Numbered from the stretch's first letter, positions 51,301 through 60,283 are shown. The stretch is 64,000 nt of DNA from JBCBAP01 sp038532435 (GCA_038532435.1 JBCBAP010000001.1:1-64000), one strand, 5' to 3'. Translations and numbers: made by a program. Notes: generated by a model not told the origin, from the letters alone.

Positions 51301-53634
51301 TCAGGCAGGCTGGATCCCGTCCGCGTCGCGCGGGCGGGTGGTGCCGAAGACGAGAAAGAGGCTCGGCAGCAGGAAGAGATTGACGAACATCGCAAGCAGC
51401 ACCGCGATGGCGGTCAGCAGGCCGAGGTCCGCGTTGAGTTTGAAGGCGGAGAGGGCGAGCACCGCGAAACCGGCCGCGAGGATCAGCGTGGTTGCCGCAA
51501 TGGCCGACCCGGCGGTGCGGAAGGCATAGCGCACCGCATCGTCGACGCTTTGCCCCTCCGTATCCCGGGCGCGGAGGTACTTCGACAGGAAGTGGACCGT
51601 GAAGTCGACCACAAGGCCCACCGCAACCGCCCCCACCGCCGCGACGGAGAACCCGACCGTCCCCACGAGCAGGGCCCACAGGCCGAACGTCGCGAGGATG
51701 GGAAGGGCGTTTTGGGCTACGCTGATCGCGCCGATCGTCACGGAGCGGAACGCGACGCTGAGGATCACGAAGATCGCGACGACGAGCATCGCAGCCCCTT
51801 CAAACATCGCCTCGATGTTGCGCTGGGCGACGAAGGAAAACAGCACCTTCGATCCTGTCGCCTGGTAGCCGAACCCGCCCCCGTTCGCCCCGAACCAGTC
51901 CTCCGCCGCTGCGAGGAACGCGCGCGTCTCCTCCGTCGAGATGTCCTGCATCGAGGCGGTAACGCGGGTGGCGCGCCGGTCGATATCGACCCGGTTGTTC
52001 AGGTCGAGCCCGTAAGGCAGCGACAGCTCGTAGACCAGCAGGTACTGGGAGGCGAGCGTGCGGTCGTCGGGGATGGCGTAAAACGCGGGATCGTCCCCGT
52101 TCAGGTTGCGGTTTACCCGCTTCATGATGTCGGAGACCGCGTAGACATGGGCGACCTCCTCGCGCTCCCGCAGCCAGTCGGTGAAGGCATCAACCGTGCG
52201 CAGGAAGTCGGGATCCACGACCGCGCCGGGCGCGCCCGGGTCGAGAACGAACTCGACCTGATCTGTTCCGAAGTAAGGCGTTGTCGCGTCGATGGCCTGG
52301 CGAAACTCGAGGCTGGGCGCGAAATACTGCGACCACTGGTCGTTCAGCTTCGTCAGCGGGATGCTGGCGATCAGCACGGCGAGTGTCAGACCGCTTCCTA
52401 CGATGATCTGGCGCGGTCTGGCGATCACCCACTCCGCCGCACGCTCGCTCGTGGTCAGCCGCTCGGGCCCGCGCTGGGGGAACTTGAGGGGCAGGAATGA
52501 GAGGAGCGCAGGCAGGAACGTGACCGACAGGATCCAGGCCGCGGCGATCCCCGCGGCGGAAATGTTGCCCAGATGGTGGAAGGGTGGGCTGTCCGAAAAG
52601 TTGAGCGCGAGGAAACCGGCGATGGTCGTGACCGAGGTGATCAGGATCGGCGCGAAGTTGAGCGCCGTGGACTCCACGATTGCCTCCCGCGGCGGCACGC
52701 CGTCGGCCATCTTTGTCCGGACGCCGGCGATCAGGTGGATCGCATCCGCAACCGCGATGGTCAGGATGATGATGGGGGCGGAGAGCGAGATCGGCGTGAG
52801 CAGAACGCCGGTCCACCCGCCGACACCCATGCCGACAAGTGTAGAGAGAAGGATCACCGCGAGGCTCGCGACGACGGCACTCACGGACCGCATGGCGAGC
52901 GCCATTACCACCAGAATGATCACGTAGACGAGCGGGATCAGCGTCATGGAATCCTGGGTGCCCGCCTCCTCGAACGCGGCGGACAGGCTTGCGACACCAG
53001 AGATATGGATCTCGTGACCCGGGTGGTCCGCAAGGATCGCCGCCCGGATCGCCCGCGCCTCGTTGGCGGCGAGGGACGAGACATTCGGCACGTCTGCGGG
53101 CAGCTGCACCGTGGCGTTGACGATGGTCGCCGCGCCGTCGCGGGAGGCGACGAAGCCCGAGATCAGAGGCTCTGCCTCCGCAACAGCGCGGATCTCGGCG
53201 GCGCGGCCGGGTGTCAGCTCGTCCGGATCGAAGAGCAGATCCTCCACGATCAAGTCGTCACCGATCCCGACGGTATTTTGAAAATTCGTCACGCTGTCCA
53301 CGCGGGAGACATACGGCAGCCGCCAGGACGCATCCGTCAGCGCGTGGATGGCGCGCAGCGTCTCCTCGCTGTAGATGTCCCCCGAGGTTGGGATCACGAC
53401 GAAGGAGATATTGTCCGGCTTGCCGAACGTTCCCTGCGCGGCTTCGTTGGCGATGAAGTCGGGGTTCTCCGCACCAAAGAAGACGCGGTAATCGCCGGCG
53501 AAGCGGAGGCTCGACGCGCCGTAGGACAGGGCGACGCATAAAATGATCGTGACGGGGATGAGAATCCAGCGAAGGCCGATGCTGGCTTCGGCGGTCCTGC
53601 GGCCGGTGGATTCAAGGACGCGTTCGAGGCTCAT
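51301..53634 (-). CDS. RND-superfamily (MMPL/HAE3-type) permease
   Basis: 777 residues with two repeats. Helix 1 (about 22-42) is followed by a periplasmic domain with FFGAENPDFIANEAAQGTFG and by helices 2-6 near 225-405 containing GMGVGGWTGVLLTPISLSAP. A second periplasmic domain and helices 8-12 near 620-765 follow, with GLVVDFTVHFLSKYLRARD carrying the intramembrane acidic residue. The size and two-repeat layout fit hydrophobe/lipid transporters (HpnN/MMPL-like) that act without a classical adaptor. It leads the operon with the LolA-like carrier and barrel and faces the tetR gene. Confidence 0.9.
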   Translation of the reverse strand: MSLERVLESTGRRTAEASIGLRWILIPVTIILCVALSYGASSLRFAGDYRVFFGAENPDFIANEAAQGTFGKPDNISFVVIPTSGDIYSEETLRAIHALTDASWRLPYVSRVDSVTNFQNTVGIGDDLIVEDLLFDPDELTPGRAAEIRAVAEAEPLISGFVASRDGAATIVNATVQLPADVPNVSSLAANEARAIRAAILADHPGHEIHISGVASLSAAFEEAGTQDSMTLIPLVYVIILVVMALAMRSVSAVVASLAVILLSTLVGMGVGGWTGVLLTPISLSAPIIILTIAVADAIHLIAGVRTKMADGVPPREAIVESTALNFAPILITSVTTIAGFLALNFSDSPPFHHLGNISAAGIAAAWILSVTFLPALLSFLPLKFPQRGPERLTTSERAAEWVIARPRQIIVGSGLTLAVLIASIPLTKLNDQWSQYFAPSLEFRQAIDATTPYFGTDQVEFVLDPGAPGAVVDPDFLRTVDAFTDWLREREEVAHVYAVSDIMKRVNRNLNGDDPAFYAIPDDRTLASQYLLVYELSLPYGLDLNNRVDIDRRATRVTASMQDISTEETRAFLAAAEDWFGANGGGFGYQATGSKVLFSFVAQRNIEAMFEGAAMLVVAIFVILSVAFRSVTIGAISVAQNALPILATFGLWALLVGTVGFSVAAVGAVAVGLVVDFTVHFLSKYLRARDTEGQSVDDAVRYAFRTAGSAIAATTLILAAGFAVLALSAFKLNADLGLLTAIAVLLAMFVNLFLLPSLFLVFGTTRPRDADGIQPA

Positions 53635-53663
53635 GATGTTCTCCCGAGCGGTTGAATAGTACT

Positions 53664-53677
53664 GTACGGTACCGTAC
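53664..53677. promoter_or_regulatory. Perfect palindrome in the RND/tetR divergent promoter region
   Basis: GTACGGTACCGTAC is a perfect 14-base palindrome, 30 bases from the RND start and 87 from tetR. TTGACA (53683-53688), on the tetR strand, lies just beside it. This is the likely TetR operator controlling both directions. Confidence 0.65.
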
Positions 53678-53764
53678 CTATCTTGACATCACCGGACGGC
53701 AAGGCGAGACCAGAAAAAAGTTTTGGGCTCGAAATCGGAGCACAGAGATGAGGAGCACGCCTAC

Positions 53765-54388
53765 ATGAGCGACCCCGGCGCACGCCGTCAGCGCACGAAG
53801 CCCGAGGTCCGGGTTCTGGATGCGGCGCGGGAGCTTTTCCTGGCGCACGGGTTCTCTGCTGTGTCCACCGAGGCGCTGGCGAAGGCGTCCGGGTCGTCGA
53901 AGGCCACGATCTACAAGTATTTCGGCAACATGATCGGCGTGCTCACGGCGCTGATGCAGGAGGAGGGCGATCTCTTCGACCTTGGCGCCGACAACTCTCC
54001 CGGGTCGGCCCCCGACTTCTGGAAGGCTCTCGTCGGCTACGGAAACAACCTGCTGACGCTGCTCAACAACGACTTCTGCATCCGGCTTGACCGCATGATG
54101 CATGAAGAGGCCCGGCTGCAGCAGGAGTTGGCCGAGCAGTTCTACGCCGCCGCCTACGGACGGGGACACCGGGAGGTGACGGAGCTTATCGCGCTGGGAA
54201 AGGCCCAGGGCTATGTCGTCCATGACCTTGCTGCCGAGGATCTCGCCGATCATCTGATCAGCCTGTGGGAAGGGCTTCCCTTCATCCGCGCGCGGCTTGG
54301 CCTTACGGATCTTCCGTTCGCGAACCCATCGCAGCGCGCGCGCCGTTGCGTCGAAATTCTCTTTCCCGGTCAACTGGTTCTGGACTGA
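53765..54388 (+). CDS. TetR-family transcriptional regulator
   Basis: 207 residues from ATG 53765. The N-terminal helix-turn-helix reads VLDAARELFLAHGFSAVSTEALAKASGSSKATIYKYFGN (residues about 17-56), the standard TetR DNA-binding domain. The C-terminal helices (GYGNNLLTLL, MMHEEARLQQELAEQFYAAA) form the ligand pocket and resemble the AefR-like C-terminal type. It faces the RND operon across a gap with a perfect palindrome and precedes the GMC oxidoreductase pair, so it probably controls both. Confidence 0.93.
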   Translation: MSDPGARRQRTKPEVRVLDAARELFLAHGFSAVSTEALAKASGSSKATIYKYFGNMIGVLTALMQEEGDLFDLGADNSPGSAPDFWKALVGYGNNLLTLLNNDFCIRLDRMMHEEARLQQELAEQFYAAAYGRGHREVTELIALGKAQGYVVHDLAAEDLADHLISLWEGLPFIRARLGLTDLPFANPSQRARRCVEILFPGQLVLD

Positions 54389-54436
54389 TCCCAGCCCGCC
54401 CCGCCCGCGCCATTTTCTCGCCAAGACCCAGGACTA

Positions 54437-54451
54437 TTGACGCTGTGTCAA
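54437..54451. promoter_or_regulatory. Near-perfect palindrome upstream of the GMC gene pair
   Basis: TTGACGC, central T, GTGTCAA (one mismatched pair) lies 16 bases before the subunit-3 start at 54467. It may be an operator or simply a -35-like element; the sequence differs from the 53664 palindrome. Confidence 0.35.
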
Positions 54452-54466
54452 TCGAGGGGGCTGGTG

Positions 54467-55003
54467 ATGGATCTGCCGAAAGGGATGCAAACGGGTGCGC
54501 ACAACCTGACGCGCCGCCGCCTGCTGGCCGCCTCCGTCCTTGCGGTACCTGCGTGGGCGACGGCGGTTCGCTTTGCGGGTGCGCAAACGCTCGACATGCT
54601 GGAGACGCGGCTGATCGCCTTCTCTGATGTGATCCTGCCCCGGGACGATACCCCCTCCGCCTCCGATCTTGGCAGCCATCGACGGATCCTCTCGCGTGCT
54701 GCGGACGATGAGCGCTTCGCGGGGATTGTGGAAGCCGCGCTCGACTTGCTGGACCGGGTGAGCGACCAGCGGCACGGGAAGCCCTTCGTCGCCCTCGGCG
54801 ACGAGGCGCGACACGATATCATCGCGGAAATGGCGGAGGCGCCGGAGGATACGCTTCCCGGCTGGTTCTTCCGCGCCGCCCGAGCGGAACTCTTCATGGA
54901 CTATTATGCACGTCCCGAAAGCTGGGCCGGTCTTGGTCTGGAAGATCCGCCACAGCCCGCGGGGTATCTCGACGCTTCGGAAGCGCCCGAGGGCCGGACA
55001 TGA
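54467..55003 (+). CDS. Gluconate 2-dehydrogenase subunit 3-like protein (Tat-exported)
   Basis: 178 residues from ATG 54467. The N-terminus has a twin-arginine-type signal (NLTRRRLLAASVLAVPAWA, about 19-37). The mature part has LETRLIAFSDVILPRDDTPSASDLG and a helical region ending WAGLGLEDPPQPAGYL, typical of the small subunit that accompanies periplasmic GMC dehydrogenases. Such subunits help export and mature the flavoprotein; the flavoprotein gene overlaps its stop by ATGA. A GAGGGGG ribosome site precedes the start. Confidence 0.85.
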   Translation: MDLPKGMQTGAHNLTRRRLLAASVLAVPAWATAVRFAGAQTLDMLETRLIAFSDVILPRDDTPSASDLGSHRRILSRAADDERFAGIVEAALDLLDRVSDQRHGKPFVALGDEARHDIIAEMAEAPEDTLPGWFFRAARAELFMDYYARPESWAGLGLEDPPQPAGYLDASEAPEGRT

Positions 55004-56643
55004 GCGATTTCAGTGCGGATGTGGTGATCGTGGGAAGCGGTGCGGGCGGCAGCGCCGCGGCGTGGGAGCTGACCGCAGCCGGGCTCGACGTGCTCGTGCT
55101 CGAGGCCGGACCGCGCTACGACTTCATCACCGACTATCGGCTCGATCGTCCAAACTGGGAACAGACCGGATTTCCCGAGAAGGTCCCGACCGCGGACCGG
55201 CAGACCTTTGCCCCGCTCCAGAAGCTTGACCCCGAGTGGAACGACCTGCGCTCCTGGAACCGAATCCGCGGTTTGCGCAACACCGGCGACCGCCGTTCGC
55301 CCCGGGGGGGCTACAAGCATGTCGTGGGCGTCGGTGGATCCACCCTCTACTTCACCGGCGAATATCACCGGATGAACCCAGCCTCGATGCGGATGAGGTC
55401 GGAGTTCGGCGTCGCCGCGGACTGGCCCGTGAGCTACAACGAGCTCGAGCCCTTCTACGCGCGGGCGGAGCGGCTGGTGGGCACGTCGGGATCGCAGATG
55501 GACACGTCCCGCCCCCGCAGAACCAGCTTTCCCTTGCCCGAACTGCCCATGAGCTACGCAACCCGGCGGCTGCGGTCCGGGTTCGCGGCGCTGGGCTGGA
55601 CCTTCCACGCGAACCCTTTGGCTGTCTTGTCGGAACCCTACGACGACCGCCCATCCTGCAACTTCTGCGGCAACTGCAACCGCGGCTGCCCGCGCGGCGA
55701 CAAGGGCACCGCGGACATCACCTTTCTGCGTCATGCGGAGGCGACCGGCAGATGTCGGGTGGTGACCGGCGCGCGGGTCCAGCGGTTGGAGGCGGACGCG
55801 TCCGGACGGATCAGCCGTGCGGTTCTGCGTCGGCGCGAGGGGGTCGACGAGAGTGTCGAGGCGCCGGTCTTCGTCCTTGCCTGCGGCGCGGTGGAGACAC
55901 CGCGGCTCCTCCTCAACTCCGCTCTCGGCAACGGCTCCGGTCAGGTCGGGCGGAATTTCATGGAAACGCTCGCCTGGACAAGCATCGGCCTCTCCGACGA
56001 TCCGGTCGGCAGCCACCGCGGGCATCCGTCCGACGGGATCTGCTGGGACTTCAACAGGCCCGACGCGGTGCCGGGCACGATCGGCGGGTTTCGCATCACC
56101 CCGGCGACGGCGGAGGCCAACCTTGTGGGTCCGATCAACTATGCCGCGCGGGTCGTGGGCGGGTTCGGCAAGGCTCACAAGGAGGCGATGCGCAAGAGCT
56201 TCGGGCAGGCTCTCGGCGTCGGCGCTTTTGGCGAAAGCCTGCCCAACGCGGGCACGTTCATCGACCTCGATCCGGAAAATCGGGACGCGGATGGTCTGCC
56301 GAAGGCACGCATCCACAGCCACCTGGATGACCGGGAGCTCTCGCGCCTGAGGGTCATGGCCGCGCACTGCCGCGCGGTGCTCGACGCCACCGGGGTGAGC
56401 GAGTTGATTGAAGAATCCGGCACCTACGACGAGTTCGGCTCCTCCCACGTCTTCGGCACCTGCCGGATGGGTGCGGATCCGGATACCAGCGTCGTGGATC
56501 CCGAAGGGCGGAGCCACGAGATCGACAATCTCTACATCGCCGACGCCAGCGTGTTTCCCAGCAGCGGCGGAGGGGAATCACCGGCCCTCACCATCTCCGC
56601 CCTCGCCATGCGGACGGCTCGGGCGGTTGTTGCCCGCCGTTAG
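55000..56643 (+). CDS. GMC-family FAD oxidoreductase
   Basis: 547 residues. The dinucleotide fold VVIVGSGAGGSAAAWEL begins at residue 6, followed by LVLEAGPRYD. The GGGSTLYFTGE-type segment (GVGGSTLYFTGEYHRM) and the cysteine-rich CNFCGNCNRGCPRGDKG (about 219-235) are typical of the cholesterol-oxidase/gluconate-dehydrogenase-like GMC group. C-terminal SSHVFGTCRMG and SGGGESPALTISALAM carry the active-site histidine region. It lacks its own signal and is expected to be carried out through the Tat pathway with the small subunit. The substrate is probably an alcohol, sugar or sterol; unknown. A cytochrome c subunit is not present. Confidence 0.88.
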   Translation: MSDFSADVVIVGSGAGGSAAAWELTAAGLDVLVLEAGPRYDFITDYRLDRPNWEQTGFPEKVPTADRQTFAPLQKLDPEWNDLRSWNRIRGLRNTGDRRSPRGGYKHVVGVGGSTLYFTGEYHRMNPASMRMRSEFGVAADWPVSYNELEPFYARAERLVGTSGSQMDTSRPRRTSFPLPELPMSYATRRLRSGFAALGWTFHANPLAVLSEPYDDRPSCNFCGNCNRGCPRGDKGTADITFLRHAEATGRCRVVTGARVQRLEADASGRISRAVLRRREGVDESVEAPVFVLACGAVETPRLLLNSALGNGSGQVGRNFMETLAWTSIGLSDDPVGSHRGHPSDGICWDFNRPDAVPGTIGGFRITPATAEANLVGPINYAARVVGGFGKAHKEAMRKSFGQALGVGAFGESLPNAGTFIDLDPENRDADGLPKARIHSHLDDRELSRLRVMAAHCRAVLDATGVSELIEESGTYDEFGSSHVFGTCRMGADPDTSVVDPEGRSHEIDNLYIADASVFPSSGGGESPALTISALAMRTARAVVARR

Positions 56644-56857
56644 GTCAACTACCGGGAGAAAGGTTTTCGAGCGCTATGCACGGATCGCGTGTAATCCGCC
56701 AAGTCGTTAACCAGAAAGCCTAAATACTTTGTAAAATGCGATATTTCGACAAATGTCGGGCCAGTCTTGAACACAATTCACTTTTAGCAAGCCCAGGTCA
56801 CCGGGGCCGTTGGGGGCGGCGTCGGATCGACGGGTCAAAAGTACAGGAGGAGGACAC

Positions 56858-57454
56858 ATGTCCCGCTTCACTTCTACTCTCAAGACGGCTGCTGTTGCTT
56901 TTGCAGCGGTTGCGGCGCTGGCATTCAGCGCTGTTCCCTCTGTGGCGGGGGATTTCTACAGCTCTTCGGTCACGTATGACACGCCGGACTTCACCACTGC
57001 CGGTGGTGTGCGCAGCGGCGCGGTGCAGAACAACGGCAACTCCGGTTCCGTGTTCTACCGCTTCCCGCTGATCGCTGGCGCGGACTACACCGTGACCTAC
57101 ACGAGCACCCAAGGTGCGGCGATGGGCATCTACGATTTCACCGTCGCCGACGGTGCGTCTGACACCCTTCCGTCGCCTTATGTCGGGACGTCCACGTCGG
57201 GCGTTCTCGCGACCAACCGGAACGGCTTCAGCAGCTTCGTCTCCGGGGACACGCTGACCTTCACGTCTGTGATCGACGGTACTGGTACCATCGAACTCTC
57301 CGACTATTCCAACTACGCATCGTCCGGCTGGACTTACACCATCGATCTGCAGATCGACGGCGTGGCACCGGTTCCGCTGCCGCCGGCGGCTGCGATGCTG
57401 TTGATGGCAATCGGTGGACTTGCCGTCGCACGCCGCCAGCGCGCGAAGGCCTGA
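56858..57454 (+). CDS. Exported protein with VPLPPA-type C-terminal sorting signal
   Basis: 198 residues from ATG 56858 with a very strong AGGAGGAGGA site. A signal peptide (about 1-30, ending VAG-DF) is followed by a beta-rich Ser/Thr/Tyr/Gly domain (residues 31-170). A C-terminal tail follows with VPLPPAAAMLLMAIGGLAVARR: motif, hydrophobic helix and basic end. This is the PEP-CTERM/VPLPA-CTERM pattern processed by exosortase-type enzymes (XrtD for VPLPA, from memory); the second proline makes it VPLPPA. The function of the domain is unknown. A strong terminator at 57480 separates it from the TPR-SOD gene. Confidence 0.85.
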   Translation: MSRFTSTLKTAAVAFAAVAALAFSAVPSVAGDFYSSSVTYDTPDFTTAGGVRSGAVQNNGNSGSVFYRFPLIAGADYTVTYTSTQGAAMGIYDFTVADGASDTLPSPYVGTSTSGVLATNRNGFSSFVSGDTLTFTSVIDGTGTIELSDYSNYASSGWTYTIDLQIDGVAPVPLPPAAAMLLMAIGGLAVARRQRAKA

Positions 57455-57479
57455 TCGTCCTGAAGGACAGTTAAGCATG

Positions 57480-57515
57480 ATGGGGCGGGATGATCACATT
57501 CCGCCTCATTTTTTT
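57480..57515 (+). terminator. Intrinsic terminator after the VPLPPA gene
   Basis: ATGGGGCGGGATG (57480-57492) pairs with CATTCCGCCTCAT (57497-57509) with two G-T wobbles and an ATCA loop, followed by seven T residues (57509-57515). It sits 26 bases after the VPLPPA stop. Confidence 0.85.
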
Positions 57516-57587
57516 CCAGATGCGGCCCAATCGTTCGGGTTGTCTGTCGGAAATGTCGATCTGATCGCACTCATGGGGGACTTGATC

Positions 57588-60263
57588 ATGTTTCGCAGCA
57601 AGGCTTTGGCCGACAAGGGTCTTTTTATCGTGATCGCCGCCGCGCTCGCGGCGGGTGGCGCTCAGGCCGTGACCTTTACCGAAGATGCGGAGCAGGCGCC
57701 GGGCAGCGCGGTTTCCTCCGACTATTTCGGTGGTGACGGGAACAAGCCTGTGCTGCTGGAAGAGAACATCCTGCCCGAGCATGCGACCTCGATCACGATC
57801 TTCAACATCGACAATGCAGTCACCCCGGAGGAGCGCCATCTGGCGGCGGTCACGATCCAGTACCGGGCGGGCAACCGGGATGTGGCCTTCCGCGGCCTGC
57901 AAACCCACCTCAAACAGTTTCCGGAGAACCTCAAGGGCTGGCTGACGGCGGCGGGCTGGTGGGCTGCGGAGGGCGACATGGAGGGCGCACGCGCTGCCAT
58001 CAGCACGGCTCAGTCGCTCGCACCGGGGGACACCCGCGTTTTTGCGGTCACCGGGATCGTCGCCCTGAACTCCGGCGATCTGGCCGCGGCACGCGCCGCG
58101 TTCGACACTGCGCTTGAGCTTGATCCGCGGAATTTTGTGGCGCTCTCCGCTTCCCCAGATGCGCTCGCGCGCGCCGGGGAAAGGGGCGCGGCGCTCGAGC
58201 GGTTCGAGACGTTCGGCGCGGCTTACCGACCCGTTGGATCCGCCTTGCCTGTCTACATGCGCTGGGCGCAGCTTTTGCTCGACACCGGGCAGGTCGCGAA
58301 AGCCGGGGAGGTGCTCAGCCAGGCGGAACGCCGGGCGAAGCTCGATCCAACCGTCGCGGGCCGGTGGTTCAGCCTCGCGGCCTCCGTCGCGATGGCCGAA
58401 GGCAAGGCGGAACGGGCGGAGCACCTGCTGGACCAACTCCGCCAGGCTCAGGCGGCGCAGGGTCCCCAGGGCTTCATGTTCGCGCTCGCGGACTGGGATC
58501 TCAACCGGACCCCGGAGGCGGCCGCGCGTCTCGAGACATTCTTCGATGATCCTGAAGTTGCCTTTGCCGCCCGGATGAACGGGGGACAGGCCTACCGCGC
58601 GCTTGGGCGGCCCTTCAAGGCCATCGAGATCTTCAAAGGGGGAATGGACGGAGCCTCCCCGGAGCAGCAGTTCCTCCTCGGGGACGCGATGGCGCAGGCC
58701 TACACCTCCATCGATGCGCAGGAGGAGGCCGAGGCACTGCTTGAGACCCTCGCCTACAGCCACGCGGACATGGCAGCGGGGTTCCTGATCTGGGCCGACT
58801 ATCTGACCCAGCGGGGCAATCACACGGGCGCCGTTGCCGCGCTCGATGCCGGTCTGGTGGAGCACTCCAACACCGCTGAGCTGCATTATCTGAAGGGGAT
58901 CAATGGTTTCTTCATGGGTGACATGTCCATGGCGAAGGCGTCGCTGCGGGGTGCGGTCGATGCAGATCCGACGATGGCCCGGGCATGGATCTCCCTTGCC
59001 AAAATCGCGCATGACGAGGTTGGCCATGGGGGTGGCGGACGCCATGCCCCGGTGCTCGACATCTATCGGGAGGCGCTGAAGCTCTCCCCCAACAATCCGC
59101 TCATCCATATCGAGATGGGAACCATCGCGCTCGAAGAGGGCCAACCGCTCGACGCAATCCCGCACTACCGGACCGCGATCGAGCATGGTCGGGGTGATCC
59201 GATCGCGAAGGCGATGCTGTCCGTTGTGCTCGCCGAGCATACCGGGGAACTGGAGGAAGCGCGCGCGCTCGCGTCCGAGGCAGTCGAGGCGCTGCCCGAC
59301 CATGTGCAGACCCAGTTTGCCATGGGGCAGGTTCTGCTGCTCGACGGACAGTCCGTGCGGGCCGCCGACTATCTGGATGCGGCCAACCTCGCCCGCCCCG
59401 AACACGGGCACAGCCTTGCCTACGCGGCGGAGGCTCATTTCCGTGCCCGCAATCTGAAAGCTGCGGCGGATCGCGCCGAGCGGGCGCTGCATCTGATGCT
59501 CCGTCCCCACGAGATGGCAATGGCCCGTTCCGTTCTGTCGAAGATCGAGGGTGACATGACCCTCGAAGCGGATGTGCACCGGATCAGTGCGGAGGGCGTT
59601 CACGAGGTGATCGGGTCGGTCACCTTTGCCGATGGTGCGGACGGGCTGACCGTGATCTCCGATCTTTCTCAACTCCCCGCCGGGATGAACGGGTTTCACA
59701 TCCACGCAAACCCCAGTTGCGACCCGGGTTATGTCGACGGTGTTCTCGTCGCCGGTCAGGCAGCCGGGCCGCACTTCGGGGTCGGGACCGGCGGTGGCCA
59801 CGATCACCACGCCGCGCATACTGCCGCGCCCACGCCGAAGGAGGAGCGCATGGCGATGGCGGATACCATGGGCGAAGAGGGTGGCATGACAACCATGACC
59901 GACGGCACACCCGAGATGGCCATGGAGACCCACAAGGGCCACACCATGGCGATGTCCGACGGCTCCAAGAGCATGGAGACACCTCAGGGTCACACGGTGC
60001 AGTTGGACGATGACATCGCCGAGGGTCCGGAAATGGCGGACGCGAACAGCGCCTCTGACGGGCACGGGGACCATGGGGGTCACGGTGCTCCGGGTGGCGT
60101 GCTTCCGATCGGCGACCTTCCCCACCTGATGGTGTCCGATGCGGGCATGCCGGTGGGTGATATCGTGGCCCCGCGCCTGCGTGCGTCGTTCATCCAGAAC
60201 CGGTCCGTGATGATCCATGACGGCCTGTCCGGCCCCCGGATTGCCTGCGCCGTTCTGCGCTGA
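57588..60263 (+). CDS. TPR-repeat protein fused to a Cu/Zn superoxide dismutase domain with a His/Met-rich insertion
   Basis: 891 residues from ATG 57588 (GGGGGA upstream). A signal peptide (ending AGGAQA-VT) directs it to the periplasm. Residues about 80-650 are TPR-like helical repeats. Residues about 660-891 are a SodC domain: EVIGSVTFADGADGLTV, then copper ligands His704 and His706 (GFHIHANPSC), Cys711, bridging His729 (GPHFG), Asp843 in the GDLP motif, His877 (MIHDG) and Cys887 for the disulfide. Between 732 and 838 lies an insertion rich in His and Met (GGGHDHHAAH, HKGHTMAM). The usual zinc His before GDLP is Pro (LPIGDLP), so the insertion may supply zinc or copper ligands. Activity is inferred. 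Confidence 0.85.
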   Translation: MFRSKALADKGLFIVIAAALAAGGAQAVTFTEDAEQAPGSAVSSDYFGGDGNKPVLLEENILPEHATSITIFNIDNAVTPEERHLAAVTIQYRAGNRDVAFRGLQTHLKQFPENLKGWLTAAGWWAAEGDMEGARAAISTAQSLAPGDTRVFAVTGIVALNSGDLAAARAAFDTALELDPRNFVALSASPDALARAGERGAALERFETFGAAYRPVGSALPVYMRWAQLLLDTGQVAKAGEVLSQAERRAKLDPTVAGRWFSLAASVAMAEGKAERAEHLLDQLRQAQAAQGPQGFMFALADWDLNRTPEAAARLETFFDDPEVAFAARMNGGQAYRALGRPFKAIEIFKGGMDGASPEQQFLLGDAMAQAYTSIDAQEEAEALLETLAYSHADMAAGFLIWADYLTQRGNHTGAVAALDAGLVEHSNTAELHYLKGINGFFMGDMSMAKASLRGAVDADPTMARAWISLAKIAHDEVGHGGGGRHAPVLDIYREALKLSPNNPLIHIEMGTIALEEGQPLDAIPHYRTAIEHGRGDPIAKAMLSVVLAEHTGELEEARALASEAVEALPDHVQTQFAMGQVLLLDGQSVRAADYLDAANLARPEHGHSLAYAAEAHFRARNLKAAADRAERALHLMLRPHEMAMARSVLSKIEGDMTLEADVHRISAEGVHEVIGSVTFADGADGLTVISDLSQLPAGMNGFHIHANPSCDPGYVDGVLVAGQAAGPHFGVGTGGGHDHHAAHTAAPTPKEERMAMADTMGEEGGMTTMTDGTPEMAMETHKGHTMAMSDGSKSMETPQGHTVQLDDDIAEGPEMADANSASDGHGDHGGHGAPGGVLPIGDLPHLMVSDAGMPVGDIVAPRLRASFIQNRSVMIHDGLSGPRIACAVLR

Positions 60264-60283
60264 TCGCTGCTGGTTGCTGAAAG

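Noticed and set aside
57471..60218. A 915-residue open frame antisense to the TPR-SOD gene
   Set aside because: It has no recognisable domain, while the plus-strand frame has a signal peptide, TPRs and SodC motifs; long antisense frames are expected at this GC content.
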